Below are positions 33,678 to 46,391 of a stretch of 64,000 nt of DNA, piece after piece. How positions within the stretch are numbered: position 1 is the first letter of the stretch; the number at the start of each line of letters is the position of its first letter. The notes under the pieces are model-generated. The model worked only from the letters and a program-made list of their open reading frames with translations, was not told where the DNA came from and ran no database searches. The DNA comes from Austwickia chelonae NBRC 105200. GTDB lineage: Bacteria; Actinomycetota; Actinomycetes; Actinomycetales; Dermatophilaceae. The stretch spans positions 50,189 through 114,188 of the forward strand of contig NZ_BAGZ01000018.1 in the NCBI RefSeq assembly GCF_000298175.1. Direction: 5' to 3'. Position numbers and translations under genes: made by a program.

Positions 33678-34310
33678 TGGGGACAGAGCTTGTCCGGCCT
33701 GTATTTCCGGAGGTCACAGCGGGATTACGGCTCCGCCCTGGCGAGGCTTCCGCCTCCCCTGTCCACACCGTCATCCACAGCTGTGGATAAGGCGAGTCCG
33801 GGAACTACAAAAAACTTGTCATTCGGTGGCTGCCACGTGCTCATACGTCATACACAGCTGTGGATAACTCTGTGGATAACGAGGCGGCGGGCACAGGGAA
33901 AATTGGGCCATCAGGCGGTCTGTCGCCGATGACGCAGGCTCTTCGCGGCCAACACGGCCGTGACATGCCGATATGGAGGGCACACCTCGTGCACAGCCCG
34001 GTGGAAAACTTGTGGACGAACGCCCAGTTCGTTGTGGACAACCTGTGGGTAAAAACGGGTCGCCTGTGGATTCCTGTCATTCGTCCACAACGGACGTCAG
34101 TTATACACAGGCGTTGTCCCCAGGTAAATCACAAGTTCTCACTGCGGTTGAGCTGCACAAAAGGCAGTTATCCACAATATCCACAGGACCTACTACGACT
34201 ATGAGACTTAAGTGGCATGAACGAGTCCGAGTACGAGCGCTGTGGACAACTTGCCCCTACAGGCCCCAGATCGACCGATTGGGGACAGCCTTGAGGTCTC
34301 CAGCAGATTT

Positions 34311-34326
34311 TGTGACCTACATCACA
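34311..34326. promoter_or_regulatory. CRP/GlxR-type binding site in oriC upstream of dnaN
   Basis: TGTGACCTACATCACA is an exact match to the CRP-family palindrome TGTGA-N6-TCACA and also to the corynebacterial GlxR form with central TA. It overlaps the AT-rich stretch of oriC and lies 108 nt before dnaN. Binding is inferred; no CRP gene is in the window. Confidence 0.6.
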
Positions 34327-34434
34327 TTTAGTGGTTGCGACGCTCCATGCGCAGCGGGCCGATTGGTCTTGGTCGACATCGGCACTACAGTCGGAAGGCA
34401 CTGAATTCGGAGTACAGAGGGGCGGAGAGTTCGC

Positions 34435-35568
34435 ATGAAGATCCGTGTGGAGCGTGATGTCCTCGCGGAGGCCGTCACCTGGGTCGCCCGAGGCCTGCCT
34501 AATCGTCCGCCCGTCCCGGTACTCGCCGGGGTACTCATCACCGCGGACGAAGCCGGGACCCTGACCCTCTCGGCTTTCGACTACGAGACTTCCGCACGCA
34601 TCATCGTGCCTGCCGACGTGAGCGAGCCAGGCACCGTCCTGGTGCTGGGACGACTGCTTGCAGACATCTCCCGGAACCTGCCGATGCGGCCGATCGAGAT
34701 CACCACCGAAGGCAACAAGGTTCAGCTGACCTGTGGATCTAGCAGGTTCAGTCTTCTGCAAATGCCGAGCGATGAATACCCGTCGTTGCCGATCTCTCCC
34801 GATCCGAGCGGTTCCGTCGCAGGAAACCTGTTCACGCAGGCCGTGGCCCAGGTCTCGATCGCGGCGGACAAGAGCGACACCCTTCCTATCCTCACCGGGG
34901 TCCGAGTCGAGATCGAAGGCTCGAAGATGACCTTGCTCGCGACCGACCGGTACCGGTTGGCCATGCGCGAACTGGATTGGAACCCCCGCGACCCCGAGGC
35001 AGCCGGAGTGTTGCTGGTCCCGGCGCGGACTCTCTCCGAGACCGCAAAGTCCCTGGGTGCTGCGGCATCGGTGGAGATCGCCTTCGGCGAGGCCGCAGGC
35101 GGAGACGGACTCATCGGATTCGAAGCCGGACAGCGACGGACGACGAGTAGGCTTTTGGACGGGGAATACCCCAAGGTCTCCTCGATCTTCCCGTCCAGTG
35201 CCGAGACCGAGGCCGTCGTCGAAACCTCCGCTCTGGTGGAGGCTGTCAAACGTGTATCGCTGGTGGCAGAACGCAACACCCCTGTCCGACTGCGTTTCGC
35301 GGAAGGACAACTTTCGATCGACGCCGGAACCGGGGACGACGCCCAGGCCTCGGAAGCCATCGAGTGCTCGTTGTCCGGTGAGGACTTCGAGATCGCCTTC
35401 AACCCGCACTATCTCCTGGACGGCCTGCACGCCATCGGGACGGACCACGCTCGGTTGGCCTTCACCCAGAGCAACAAGCCGGCTGTGCTGAGCGGGCAGA
35501 GCTCTGCAGACGGCGAAGCGGACAGCTCCTACCGATATGTGCTGATGCCAGTGCGTTTCGCGGGCTGA
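34435..35568 (+). CDS. dnaN: DNA polymerase III beta sliding clamp
   Basis: 377 residues with the three-domain clamp pattern. It begins MKIRVERDVLAEAVTWVARGLPNRPPVPVL, carries LLATDRYRLAMRELDW in the middle and ends SYRYVLMPVRF. The ring tethers polymerase III to DNA. Ribosome-binding site GGAG lies 7 nt before the ATG. It follows oriC directly, and recF starts 112 nt later. The gnd gene found between dnaN and recF in some Actinobacteria is absent. Confidence 0.97.
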   Translation: MKIRVERDVLAEAVTWVARGLPNRPPVPVLAGVLITADEAGTLTLSAFDYETSARIIVPADVSEPGTVLVLGRLLADISRNLPMRPIEITTEGNKVQLTCGSSRFSLLQMPSDEYPSLPISPDPSGSVAGNLFTQAVAQVSIAADKSDTLPILTGVRVEIEGSKMTLLATDRYRLAMRELDWNPRDPEAAGVLLVPARTLSETAKSLGAAASVEIAFGEAAGGDGLIGFEAGQRRTTSRLLDGEYPKVSSIFPSSAETEAVVETSALVEAVKRVSLVAERNTPVRLRFAEGQLSIDAGTGDDAQASEAIECSLSGEDFEIAFNPHYLLDGLHAIGTDHARLAFTQSNKPAVLSGQSSADGEADSSYRYVLMPVRFAG

Positions 35569-35680
35569 CCGGGGTCGCTGTCAGATCGGTCGACTCGGAG
35601 CGCGACGGGAAAGGAAGATGCTGTGAGAACGCATGTCGTCTGCCTCGACCGCGTGTCGACCGTAGCTCGCTGAGGTAGGT

Positions 35681-36940
35681 GTGCGACTTCGGCATCTGTC
35701 TCTGATGGACTTCCGCAGCTATGCAGCTGCGGAGCTACCTCTGTCTCCCGGAACGACCATCTTGGTCGGGGCCAACGGCCAGGGGAAGACGAATCTCGTC
35801 GAAGCTGTGGGATATCTGGCTACCTTGGGCAGCCACCGGGTCTCCCAGGACGGCCCCTTGGTGCGGCAAGGCGCGCAACGTGCTCTGGTGAAAGGTGCGA
35901 TCGTCCGCGCCGACCGTGAGCAGCTCGTCGAGATCGAGATCATTCCGGGGAAGGCGAATCGTGCACGGCTGAACCGTTCGACGCAGACCAAACCCAGAGA
36001 CGTCCTCGGAGTTCTACGGACAGTGCTGTTCGCACCGGAGGACCTGGAACTGGTCAAGGGTGACCCGGCCGAACGCCGACGTTTTCTGGACGGTCTACTG
36101 GTCGCACGCCAACCACGCTGGGCGGCCACACGCTCGGACTACGAGCGGATCCTGAGGCAACGCAACGCCCTGCTGAAGTCTGCCGCACCTGACCTGCGTC
36201 GCAGATCGTCCCGAGGGCGCGGAGGCCAGCGTCAGGTGTCCTCAGGGCATGACGAACGGGTCGCAGCGGCGCTGCACACCCTCGACATCTGGGACGAACA
36301 ACTGGCCGGCGCGGGCGCGCAGCTCCTCTACGGGAGGCTGCGGATCCTGCGCGACCTGAGCCCCTTCCTCGCTGAGGCGTACGACGAAGTGAGCGCCTCC
36401 ACTTCGTACGCCAGGGCGACATACCGCTCATCCCTCCGGGAAGGAACTGCCAGAGCCGTCCTGGAGGGCGAAGTACCTACGGTCGACGAGTTGCGAGAAG
36501 CTTTTCGGGCAACCCTCGTCGAACAGCGGGCGGCCGAGGTCGAACGAGGGGTGTCGTTGTCGGGGCCTCATCGGGACGACCTGATGCTTTCCCTGGGGGA
36601 ACTGCCCGCCAAGGGCTACGCCAGCCACGGAGAATCCTGGAGTTTTGCGCTTGCGCTGCGCCTGGCCTCTTTTCAACTGTTACGGCGGGACCTGCAGAAC
36701 GACCCGGTGCTGATCCTCGACGATGTCTTCGCGGAGCTGGACAGCGGACGCCGGGAACGGCTGGCGGCTCTCGCCGCCGACGCAGAACAGGTACTGGTGA
36801 CAGCTGCGGTAGCGCAGGACATCCCTTCTGCACTGCAGGGCACGGTCTGCGAGGTCACTCGAGGAGTGGTGTCGGCGGCCGACAGGTCTGTAACGGAGAC
36901 CCAGATCGCTCCCGGTGGGGAAGGTGCGTGCGATGACTGA
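35681..36940 (+). CDS. recF: DNA repair and replication protein RecF
   Basis: 419 residues from GTG. Walker A is GANGQGKT (30–37), the ABC-type signature region is [11 protein letters not shown] and Walker B is [13 protein letters not shown]. RecF helps load RecA at single-strand gaps. The C-terminus extends about 30 residues past the usual end. Its last 8 nt overlap the DUF721 gene, so these are co-translated. Confidence 0.95.
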   Translation: MRLRHLSLMDFRSYAAAELPLSPGTTILVGANGQGKTNLVEAVGYLATLGSHRVSQDGPLVRQGAQRALVKGAIVRADREQLVEIEIIPGKANRARLNRSTQTKPRDVLGVLRTVLFAPEDLELVKGDPAERRRFLDGLLVARQPRWAATRSDYERILRQRNALLKSAAPDLRRRSSRGRGGQRQVSSGHDERVAAALHTLDIWDEQLAGAGAQLLYGRLRILRDLSPFLAEAYDEVSASTSYARATYRSSLREGTARAVLEGEVPTVDELREAFRATLVEQRAAEVERGVSLSGPHRDDLMLSLGELPAKGYASHGESWSFALALRLASFQLLRRDLQNDPVLILDDVFAELDSGRRERLAALAADAEQVLVTAAVAQDIPSALQGTVCEVTRGVVSAADRSVTETQIAPGGEGACDD

Positions 36941-37592
36941 GAGCCCACGCATTCCCATATCATCCACAGATCCTGTGGATAACCGGGCAATTTCTGTGGA
37001 TGAAGAGGGAAACCCTCTCCCCGATCATGCTTCTCGAGATGCCGCCCATGCAGGAGCGGCGCTCTCCTCCGCAGCTGAGATGTCCATCGACTCGGCGGTC
37101 GAGGCCGCAGCGGCGTCAGCCCTGGCCAAGGCCAGGGAGGGCGCTCGTTCGGCGGGGCTTCGACCGACTTCGGGACGGGGGCGTACCCGGCCCCGGATCC
37201 GGCCCTCGGAGTACTCGGGAGCGCGAGCCGACGGACGTGACCCGGTCCTGGTCGGAGACCATCTGGGCCGGTTGCTCTCCGAGCGTGGATGGCAGGTCGA
37301 GGTCGCCGTTGGTTCGGTGATCTCCCGTTGGCCGGCAGTCGTGGGCCCGGAGGTGGCCCAGCACGTCACCCCGGAGACCTTCGAGGACGGCGTGTTGACG
37401 GTACGAGCCGATTCGCCCAGCTGGGCCACCAACCTCAGATACATGGTTCCACTGCTCCTGGAACATCTCGCCGCCGACCTAGGAGAAGGAAAGGTCACCG
37501 ATCTGCGGATCGTCGGCCCGGCTTCACAGACCCGACGCAGGGGACAGCGATACCTCCCCGGCGGGCGTGGAGCACAGGACCCCTACGAGTGA
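36933..37592 (+). CDS. DUF721 / DciA-like helicase-loading protein
   Basis: 219 residues. The N-terminal half is disordered and Ala/Arg-rich. The C-terminal DUF721 domain (about 105–200) contains [38 protein letters not shown] and [25 protein letters not shown]. The DUF721 family includes DciA, the ancestral loader of DnaB-type helicase, and the location between recF and gyrB is typical (Rv0004). ATG 36933 has GGGGAAGG upstream and overlaps recF. Three DnaA-box-like nonamers lie in its first 70 nt. Confidence 0.87.
   Translation: MTESPRIPISSTDPVDNRAISVDEEGNPLPDHASRDAAHAGAALSSAAEMSIDSAVEAAAASALAKAREGARSAGLRPTSGRGRTRPRIRPSEYSGARADGRDPVLVGDHLGRLLSERGWQVEVAVGSVISRWPAVVGPEVAQHVTPETFEDGVLTVRADSPSWATNLRYMVPLLLEHLAADLGEGKVTDLRIVGPASQTRRRGQRYLPGGRGAQDPYE
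36960..37003. other. Cluster of three DnaA-box-like nonamers at the recF–DUF721 junction
   Basis: TCATCCACA (36960–36968, plus), TGTGGATAA (36974–36982, minus, perfect) and TGTGGATGA (36995–37003, minus) fall within 44 bp, inside the start of the DUF721 coding region and 2.7 kb from oriC. Confidence 0.6.
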
Positions 37593-40162
<2,570 letters not shown>

Positions 40163-40167
40163 TGCCG

Positions 40168-40224
40168 GGCCCGACGGGGAACGACGACCGTCGGGCCGAG
40201 GCCAGGGCCCCCTTCCGGGGGGGC
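40168..40224. terminator. Tandem GC-rich hairpins between gyrB and gyrA
   Basis: GGCCCGACGG (40168–40177) pairs with CCGTCGGGCC (40188–40197). A second hairpin at about 40206–40224 follows (GGCCCCC and GGGGGGCC around TTCC). There are no U-tracts. They may attenuate or process the gyrBA transcript rather than end it. Confidence 0.45.
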
Positions 40225-40274
40225 CACATCCCGGACAACGATCTACCAACCACCTTGCGAACAGGACGACGAGC

Positions 40275-42908
40275 GTGAGTGACGAGCAGACTCCCGGCGG
40301 CACACAGCCCATCGAGGACGCAGCGGACGGTGCGAACGTGGCCGTCGGCCACGACCGCGTCGAACCGGTCGACCTGAACGCAGAGATGCAGCGCAGCTAC
40401 ATCGAATATGCGATGAGCGTCATCGTCAGCCGAGCGCTGCCCGATGTGCGGGACGGGCTCAAACCGGTGCACCGGCGTATCACCTACGCCATGTACGACG
40501 GCGGGTACCGACCCGACCGTGGATACAACAAGTGCAGCCGTGTCGTCGGTGACGTGATGGGCCAGTACCACCCGCACGGCGACACCGCGATCTACGACGC
40601 GCTGGTCCGCCTGGTGCAGCCGTGGAACATGCGTTACCCCCTGGTCGACGGGCAGGGCAACTTCGGCAACTCCGGTGACGACGGCGCCGCGGCCGCTCGG
40701 TACACCGAGTGTCGACTCCAGTCGCTGGCCATGGAGATGGTGCGGGACATCCATGAGGACACCGTGGACTTCCGGCCCAACTACGACGGAAAGAACCTCG
40801 AACCGGACGTTCTGCCTGCACGTTTCCCGAACCTCCTGGTCAACGGGAGCGCTGGCATCGCGGTCGGGATGGCCACGCAGATCCCGCCGCACAACCTCCG
40901 TGAGGTCGCCGAAGCAGCACAGTGGGTGCTGGCACACCCGGACGCGACCAAGGAAGAACGCCTCGAGGCCTGCATGGGCATCATCAAGGGGCCGGACTTC
41001 CCCACCCGTGGACTCATCATGGGGCGGAAAGGCATCGAGGACGCGTACCGCACCGGCCGCGGATCGATCGTCATGCGGGCCTCCGTCCAGGTCGAGGAGA
41101 TCCAGGGGCGGACCTGTCTGGTGGTCACCGAGCTGCCCTACCAGGTCAACCCGGACGCACTCAACCGCAAGATCGCGGAGCTGGTGAAAGACGGGCGACT
41201 GGCCGGCATCGCCGATCTGCGCGACGAGACCTCCGGACGTACCGGGCAGCGGCTGGTCATCGTGCTCAAACGTGACGCCGTGGCCAAAGTCGTTCTGAAC
41301 AACCTCTACAAGCACACCCAGCTGCAGACGACCTTCGGCGCCAATATGCTCGCCCTGGTCGACGGCGTGCCGCGGACCCTGCCGGTGTCCGCCTTCGTCC
41401 GGTACTGGGTCGAGCACCAGATCGAGGTCATCGTCCGTCGGACGCGCTATCGCCTGAAGAAGGCCGAGGAGCGGATCCACATCCTGCGCGGGCTCCTCAA
41501 GGCACTCGACGCCCTCGACGAGGTCATCGCCTTGATCCGTCGTTCCCCGAGCGCCGACGAAGCCAAGTCCGGCCTGATGGGACTGCTCGAGATCGATGAG
41601 ATCCAGGCCCTCGCGATCCTGGACATGCAGCTGCGGCGCCTGGCAGCCCTGGAACGCCAGAAGATCATCGACGACCACGACGAGCTGGCCCGGCAGATCG
41701 AGGATTTCAAGGACATCCTGGATACCCCCGCGAGACAGCGGTCCATCGTCTCGGAGGAACTCGCCGAGATCGTCGACAAGTACGGCGACGACCGACGTAC
41801 GCAGATCATGCCCTTCGACGGCGACATGTCGATGGAGGACCTGATCCCCCAGGAGGACGTGGTCGTCACCATCACCCGCGGCGGATACGCCAAACGCACC
41901 CAGGTCAACGCCTACCGCAGCCAGAAACGAGGAGGCAAAGGGGTCCGCGGGGCTCAGCTGCGCGGCGACGACATCGTCGAACACTTCTTCGTCACGACGA
42001 CCCACCACTGGCTGCTCTTCTTCACCAACCTGGGGCGGGTCTACCGGGCGAAGGCCTACGAACTCCCGGAGGGGAGCCGCGAGGCCAAGGGACAGCACGT
42101 CGCCAACCTGATGGCTTTCCAACCCGAGGAGCGGATCGCGCAGGTGATGGCGCTGCCCGACTACCAGGTGGCGCCCTATCTGGTGCTGGCCACCAGGAAC
42201 GGTCTGGTCAAGAAGACCCGCCTGGCCGAGTACGATTCGCCCCGCTCCGGGGGGTTGATCGCGGTGAACCTGCGCGACGGCGACGAACTGGTCGGCGCCC
42301 GGGTCTGCTCCGCCGACGACGACTTGCTGCTGGTGAGCCGCCAAGGACAGAGCCTGCGTTTCCATGCCACCGACGACGTGCTGCGTCCGATGGGACGGGC
42401 GACCAGCGGGGTCACCGGGATGAAATTCCGTGGAGTCGACGAGCTGCTGTCGCTCTGTCTGATTCCTGACGGTGACGACCCGGACGTCTTCGTGGTCTTC
42501 GAGAACGGGCTGGCCAAGCGGACCCCGGCGTCCGGTTACCCGGTCAAGGGTCGAGCAGGGCTGGGTGTCCGCGTGGCCGCGATCTCGGAACGAGGCGGAA
42601 ACCTGGTCGGTGCCCTGACCGTCGGTGAGAACGACGAGGTCATGGTCGTCATGGAGAAGGGGAAGATCGTACGCAGCCGGGTCGATGGTGTCCGTCGGAC
42701 CGGGCGGAACACCATGGGAGTTCAATTCGCCAAACCGGACAACGGTGATGCCATCGTTGCTGTTGCCCGAAATGCCGAGGCTGAGGGTGAAGACTCGGAT
42801 ACGAATGAGGATTCCGCTGGTGGCGGCCTCGAAAATAGCGCCCCGATGAGGAACGATGAGGGAAATGACGAGACCGTCTTGGACACCGGAGTCACCTCTT
42901 CGGAGTAA
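40275..42908 (+). CDS. gyrA: DNA gyrase subunit A
   Basis: 877 residues. The N-terminal breakage–reunion domain has [28 protein letters not shown] and the catalytic Tyr in [10 protein letters not shown]. The quinolone-resistance region reads [14 protein letters not shown], with Thr104 at the position of E. coli Ser83 and Asp108 at that of Asp87. The C-terminal beta-pinwheel has the GyrA box QKRGGKG. GTG 40275 is supported by AGGACGACGAGC and by the family start. An acidic tail ends the protein. It lies 112 nt after gyrB. Confidence 0.97.
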   Translation: MSDEQTPGGTQPIEDAADGANVAVGHDRVEPVDLNAEMQRSYIEYAMSVIVSRALPDVRDGLKPVHRRITYAMYDGGYRPDRGYNKCSRVVGDVMGQYHPHGDTAIYDALVRLVQPWNMRYPLVDGQGNFGNSGDDGAAAARYTECRLQSLAMEMVRDIHEDTVDFRPNYDGKNLEPDVLPARFPNLLVNGSAGIAVGMATQIPPHNLREVAEAAQWVLAHPDATKEERLEACMGIIKGPDFPTRGLIMGRKGIEDAYRTGRGSIVMRASVQVEEIQGRTCLVVTELPYQVNPDALNRKIAELVKDGRLAGIADLRDETSGRTGQRLVIVLKRDAVAKVVLNNLYKHTQLQTTFGANMLALVDGVPRTLPVSAFVRYWVEHQIEVIVRRTRYRLKKAEERIHILRGLLKALDALDEVIALIRRSPSADEAKSGLMGLLEIDEIQALAILDMQLRRLAALERQKIIDDHDELARQIEDFKDILDTPARQRSIVSEELAEIVDKYGDDRRTQIMPFDGDMSMEDLIPQEDVVVTITRGGYAKRTQVNAYRSQKRGGKGVRGAQLRGDDIVEHFFVTTTHHWLLFFTNLGRVYRAKAYELPEGSREAKGQHVANLMAFQPEERIAQVMALPDYQVAPYLVLATRNGLVKKTRLAEYDSPRSGGLIAVNLRDGDELVGARVCSADDDLLLVSRQGQSLRFHATDDVLRPMGRATSGVTGMKFRGVDELLSLCLIPDGDDPDVFVVFENGLAKRTPASGYPVKGRAGLGVRVAAISERGGNLVGALTVGENDEVMVVMEKGKIVRSRVDGVRRTGRNTMGVQFAKPDNGDAIVAVARNAEAEGEDSDTNEDSAGGGLENSAPMRNDEGNDETVLDTGVTSSE

Positions 42909-42959
42909 TGAGGGTAGCGGTAGCGTGGTTCTGAAAGATGACGACGCCGGAGGTGGCGA

Positions 42960-43769
42960 GTGACGACGAAAAGCGGCGCGCCTGGAGTGCCGAGCGCAGC
43001 TCGGGGAGAGCCGCGCCCGACGCCGGGCAAGAAGACAGGTCCGGCGAAGACGGCCAGCATGCCTACCACGCCGGTGCCGGTTTCCCCTGCTAAATCTGCT
43101 GGAGGTGCGGCGAAGTCGGCACCTGGTCCGGCAAAGCCGGCCGGAGGGCCTCCGCAGGCTTCTCCTGGGCAGACCAAGCCGATTCCCGGGCGGGGACGCC
43201 CTGCTGGGGTTCCGCCCCGGCAGCCTCCGCCTGCGCAGCCCAAGGCCGGGCCGGTGAAGCCGCCCCCGGCGAAGCCAGGGTCGGGGCCTGCGCCGAAGGC
43301 AGCGCCGGGGCCGGTCAAGCCGGCTCCTGCTTCGGCTCCTGGAGCGTCACCGGCATTGGGGTCTGCCGCGCAGCAGCAGGGTGGCGTGCGTCAGTCCGAC
43401 GCGCGCAGGGTGAAGTTGACCCTTTCCCGGATCGATCCTTTCTCGGTGCTGAAGATTTCCTTCCTGCTCTCCGTGGCCTTGGGTATCGCCGGAGTCGTGG
43501 CGGTATCGGTGTTGTGGGGTTTGCTGAGCGGAATGGGTGTTTTCTCCACGATCACCGACTCGATCAACGAGCTCCAGGCCGGAGCGTCGAGCAACAGCCG
43601 GATCGATGTCTCCGACTGGTTCTCCCTCGGGAGGGTTGCGGCCCTTTCTGTGGTCTTCGGGGTGTTCAACATCGTGATGATGACGGCGATCTCCACGCTG
43701 GCCGCAGTGATCTACAACGTGTGCGCAGCCATGGTCGGCGGCGTTCAGATGACCCTTTCGGATGACTGA
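42960..43769 (+). CDS. DUF3566 membrane protein
   Basis: 269 residues from GTG with GGAGG 6 nt upstream. The first 135 residues are a Pro/Lys/Ala/Gly-rich disordered segment with PAK, KPA and GPVKP repeats. The C-terminal half is the DUF3566 domain with two membrane helices (VLKISFLLSVALGIAGVVAVSVLWGLL and ALSVVFGVFNIVMMTAISTLAAVIYNVCAAMVGGVQMTL). It corresponds to Rv0007, always just after gyrA in Actinobacteria. The molecular role is not established. Confidence 0.85.
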   Translation: MTTKSGAPGVPSAARGEPRPTPGKKTGPAKTASMPTTPVPVSPAKSAGGAAKSAPGPAKPAGGPPQASPGQTKPIPGRGRPAGVPPRQPPPAQPKAGPVKPPPAKPGSGPAPKAAPGPVKPAPASAPGASPALGSAAQQQGGVRQSDARRVKLTLSRIDPFSVLKISFLLSVALGIAGVVAVSVLWGLLSGMGVFSTITDSINELQAGASSNSRIDVSDWFSLGRVAALSVVFGVFNIVMMTAISTLAAVIYNVCAAMVGGVQMTLSDD

Positions 43770-43802
43770 ACAGGACCGGGGATTCCGTGTCCTGGTCGCG
43801 TT

Positions 43803-43831
43803 TTGGACGAGCGGAGAACGTGCGGTAGCCT
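43803..43831 (+). promoter_or_regulatory. Candidate promoter of tRNA-Ile
   Basis: TTGGAC (43803–43808), 17 nt, TAGCCT (43826–43831) resembles a housekeeping promoter. It would start transcription about 25 nt before the tRNA. Confidence 0.45.
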
Positions 43832-43864
43832 AAGGTGCCGCCAGGTCGCAAGCCCAGGCGTGAT

Positions 43865-43938
43865 GGGCCTATAGCTCAGACGGTTAGAGCGCTTCCCTGA
43901 TAAGGAAGAGGCCACAGGTTCAAGTCCTGTTAGGCCCA
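43865..43938 (+). tRNA. tRNA-Ile (anticodon GAT)
   Basis: A 74-nt cloverleaf. Acceptor GGGCCTA (43865–43871) pairs with TAGGCCC (43931–43937) with discriminator A. The anticodon stem-loop is CTTCC-CTGATAA-GGAAG and the T-arm is ACAGG-TTCAAGT-CCTGT. CCA is not encoded. Its place after gyrA–DUF3566 is the standard actinobacterial location. Confidence 0.97.
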
Positions 43939-43941
43939 CCC

Positions 43942-43984
43942 AATTGAGAGGCCCCGGAGAAATCCGGGGCCTCTCAATTTTTAT
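43942..43984 (+). terminator. Rho-independent terminator after tRNA-Ile
   Basis: A 17-bp perfect stem (43942–43958 with 43963–43979) closed by a GAAA tetraloop and followed by a T-rich run TTTTTAT. It is the clearest intrinsic terminator in the window. Confidence 0.92.
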
Positions 43985-44096
43985 CCGGATTCCGCACCAC
44001 CCCTGGTCATCTCCTGTTCTCTGCACGCCAAGCGGTGGCCCGAGCCGTCTTCGCGGCCTCACAGGGCTTCAGCGACGTCAATTAGCCTGGAAGGCG

Positions 44097-45299
44097 ATGG
44101 TCGCGGAGACCGGCTCGTCGACCCGGGCTCTGCACATTGCGCCATGTCCTTCGTCGGACGACAGCCCACGATCGGAGAAACCTTTGCCGGCTGCCCTTGC
44201 CCGCGGAATCGCCTCATGGACAGTCTCGGTGCCCATCGGCGCCGTCCTCCTCCTGGCAGTCAGCTGGGGAAGGGACATCCCTCCGCTCCTCGTCGGCGTG
44301 GTCGCTGTCGTCCTGGCGATGAGCGTGCTGGCTGCCGTGCACCACGCCGAGGTGGTTGCGCACCGGGTGGGAGAACCCTTCGGATCACTCGTCCTCGCCG
44401 TGGCCGTGACCGTCATCGAAGTAGGGCTCATCGTGACGTTGATGACCGCCGGCGGGGAAGGAGCAGCCACCTTGGCCAGGGACACGGTGTTCTCCGCTGC
44501 GATGATCACGATCAACGGGATCGTGGGGCTCGCACTTCTGGTCGGTGCTCAACGGCACGAACTCCTCTACTTCAACGCCGAAGGAGCCGGCGCGGCACTG
44601 GCCACCGTCCTCACCCTGTCGACCCTGGGTCTGGTGCTCCCCACCTTCACGACCGCTGAGCCGGGGCCGCAGTACTCCGGCAGCCAGCTGGCCTTCGCCG
44701 CCGTGTCGGCGCTCGTTCTCTACGGGTTGTTCGTCCTCACCCAGACGCGCCGTCACCGGGATTTCTTCCTGCCTGTCGAGGTGGGTGCGAGCTCGCACGG
44801 TGAAGGACTCGAGGAGGACGCCATCCACGCCGAGCCGCCCACGCTGCGTGCCACCTTCACCAGCCTGGCCTTGTTGATCTGCTGCCTGGTCGCCGTCGTC
44901 GGACTGGCGAAGGTCGAATCCCCGGCGATCGAGGCCGGAGTGCGCGCAGCAGGGTTGCCGCACTCCTTCGTCGGCGTGGTGATCGCCTTGCTCGTTCTGG
45001 CACCGGAGACCCTCGCCGCGGTGCGCGCGGCACAACGCAACCGGATGCAGACCAGTTTCAACCTGGGGCTGGGGTCAGCCATCGCCTCGATCGGTCTGAC
45101 GATCCCCACCATCGCCTTGCTCTCCTTGTGGCTGCCCGGGCCCATCCACCTGGGCCTGGACCCGCTGCAGATGGCACTGCTGGTGATCACCGGCGCGGTG
45201 GCCACGTTGACGATCGTGCCCGGGCGTGCGACCAGGTTGCAGGGCGCCGTCCACCTGGTGTTGTTGTCGGCCTTCGTCTTCCTGGCCGCCAACCCCTGA
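44097..45299 (+). CDS. Calcium/proton antiporter (CaCA, ChaA-like)
   Basis: 400 residues with about eleven membrane helices. The two inverted alpha-repeats of the Ca2+/cation antiporter family are clear: GEPFGSLVLAVAVTVIEVGLI near residue 100, and LVLAPETLAAVRAAQRNRMQTSFNLGLGSAIASIGLTIP near 310. Each holds the conserved Glu for cation exchange. An acidic/His-containing loop lies between the halves. It most resembles ChaA-type Ca2+/H+ and Na+/H+ exchangers. GGAAGG lies only 2 nt before the ATG, so the start is moderately certain. Confidence 0.88.
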   Translation: MVAETGSSTRALHIAPCPSSDDSPRSEKPLPAALARGIASWTVSVPIGAVLLLAVSWGRDIPPLLVGVVAVVLAMSVLAAVHHAEVVAHRVGEPFGSLVLAVAVTVIEVGLIVTLMTAGGEGAATLARDTVFSAAMITINGIVGLALLVGAQRHELLYFNAEGAGAALATVLTLSTLGLVLPTFTTAEPGPQYSGSQLAFAAVSALVLYGLFVLTQTRRHRDFFLPVEVGASSHGEGLEEDAIHAEPPTLRATFTSLALLICCLVAVVGLAKVESPAIEAGVRAAGLPHSFVGVVIALLVLAPETLAAVRAAQRNRMQTSFNLGLGSAIASIGLTIPTIALLSLWLPGPIHLGLDPLQMALLVITGAVATLTIVPGRATRLQGAVHLVLLSAFVFLAANP

Positions 45300-45362
45300 A
45301 ACCCTGGCGGGCAGACAGACAGCGCACTACGGTAGGTGCCCTCGACGAAGGAGCAACACAAG

Positions 45363-46382
45363 ATGGCGATTCCCCTGGTGATCGACACCGACACCGCCCA
45401 GGACGACTGTGTGGCACTGCTGGTCGGCCTCCTCGACCCGGCGGCCGATCTTCGCGCCATCACGATGGTGGCCGGCAATGTGGGTTTCGACCGACAGGTT
45501 CGCAATGCCTGGATGACGCTTTCGGTCGCAGGTCGACTCGGTGAGGTCCCGGTTCATCTGGGATGTCGTCGTCCGTTGATGCGGGCGTGGGTCTCCGCGG
45601 AGGACGTCCACGGGGACGGCACCGGCGGGCTCACGATGGACGACACCGGATGCGAGCCCGAGTCGGAACACGGCGTCGATGCCTTGATCCGTCTGGCCGA
45701 GGAACACGCGGGTGAACTCACCGTGGTGGCCATCGGACCGCTGACGAATATCGCCGCTGCGGTGTCGAAGGACCCGGGTTTCGTGGACAAGGTGAAGACC
45801 TTGGTCGTGATGGGCGGTTCCAACAACGGGCGCGGAAATATCACTGCCGCCGCAGAGTTCAACTTCTATGTCGACCCAGAGGCGGCCAGGATCGTCTGCG
45901 AGGCCGGGTTCAAGGATCTGGTGGTCGTGCCGTGGGCGCCGCTGACCGTCCGTGATGCCACCTTCGGACGTGACAGACTCGCGCGGCTGGCATCGCTGGA
46001 TACGCCGCTGTCGCATTTCTTCAGCAGGATCATCGACGCGACATTGGCCTTCGACGAGGCAGTGGGGATCCCTGGATCAACCCACCCGGATTCGTTGTCC
46101 GCGGCGATCGTGCTCCACCCGGAACTGGTGACCCGTTTCGCGCCCTATCACGTCACTGTGGAGACCTCCTCCGAAGCGATGAGGGGATACTCGGCGATGT
46201 CCTGGCTCGGGCCCCAGGCCGCAGCCCAGGTCGCCGAGGGGAGCCCGGTGAGTGAAGTGCGCACCGTTCATCAGCTCGTACCGAATGCCACTGTGATCGA
46301 GGAAGTCGACGCCGACGCCTTCTTCAGCTATGTGGAGGCTTTGTTGGGGAGGGGGACATCGCCCTCACGCCCAGTCGCGTAG
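45363..46382 (+). CDS. Inosine/uridine-preferring nucleoside hydrolase family protein
   Basis: 339 residues. The N-terminal Ca2+-binding motif is VIDTDTAQDDCVALLVGLLD, matching the DTDxxxDD signature. Other family features are VAIGPLTNIAAAV, a variant of the usual MGG (VVMGGSNNGRGNITAAAEFNFYVDPEAA) and the C-terminal metal-site region with HPDSLSAAI. These enzymes cleave ribonucleosides to base and ribose. AAGGAG precedes ATG 45363. Base preference cannot be told from the sequence. Confidence 0.88.
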   Translation: MAIPLVIDTDTAQDDCVALLVGLLDPAADLRAITMVAGNVGFDRQVRNAWMTLSVAGRLGEVPVHLGCRRPLMRAWVSAEDVHGDGTGGLTMDDTGCEPESEHGVDALIRLAEEHAGELTVVAIGPLTNIAAAVSKDPGFVDKVKTLVVMGGSNNGRGNITAAAEFNFYVDPEAARIVCEAGFKDLVVVPWAPLTVRDATFGRDRLARLASLDTPLSHFFSRIIDATLAFDEAVGIPGSTHPDSLSAAIVLHPELVTRFAPYHVTVETSSEAMRGYSAMSWLGPQAAAQVAEGSPVSEVRTVHQLVPNATVIEEVDADAFFSYVEALLGRGTSPSRPVA

Positions 46383-46391
46383 GCTTGAGCC

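Larger units (their letters stand above)
33469..34434. other. oriC: Origin of replication oriC (dnaA–dnaN intergenic region)
   Basis: The 966-bp gene-free region carries many DnaA boxes. Perfect TTATCCACA-type boxes are at 33782–33790 (–), 33859–33867 (–), 33871–33879 (–) and 34168–34176 (+). Perfect TTGTCCACA-type boxes are at 33645–33653 (+), 33658–33666 (–), 34033–34041 (–) and 34241–34249 (–). One-mismatch boxes include 33771 (+), 34011 (–), 34044 (–), 34081 (+), 34101 (+), 34114 (+) and 34177 (+). The most AT-rich part, about 34303–34335, is a candidate unwinding element. Position between dnaA and dnaN is the actinobacterial norm. Confidence 0.93.
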
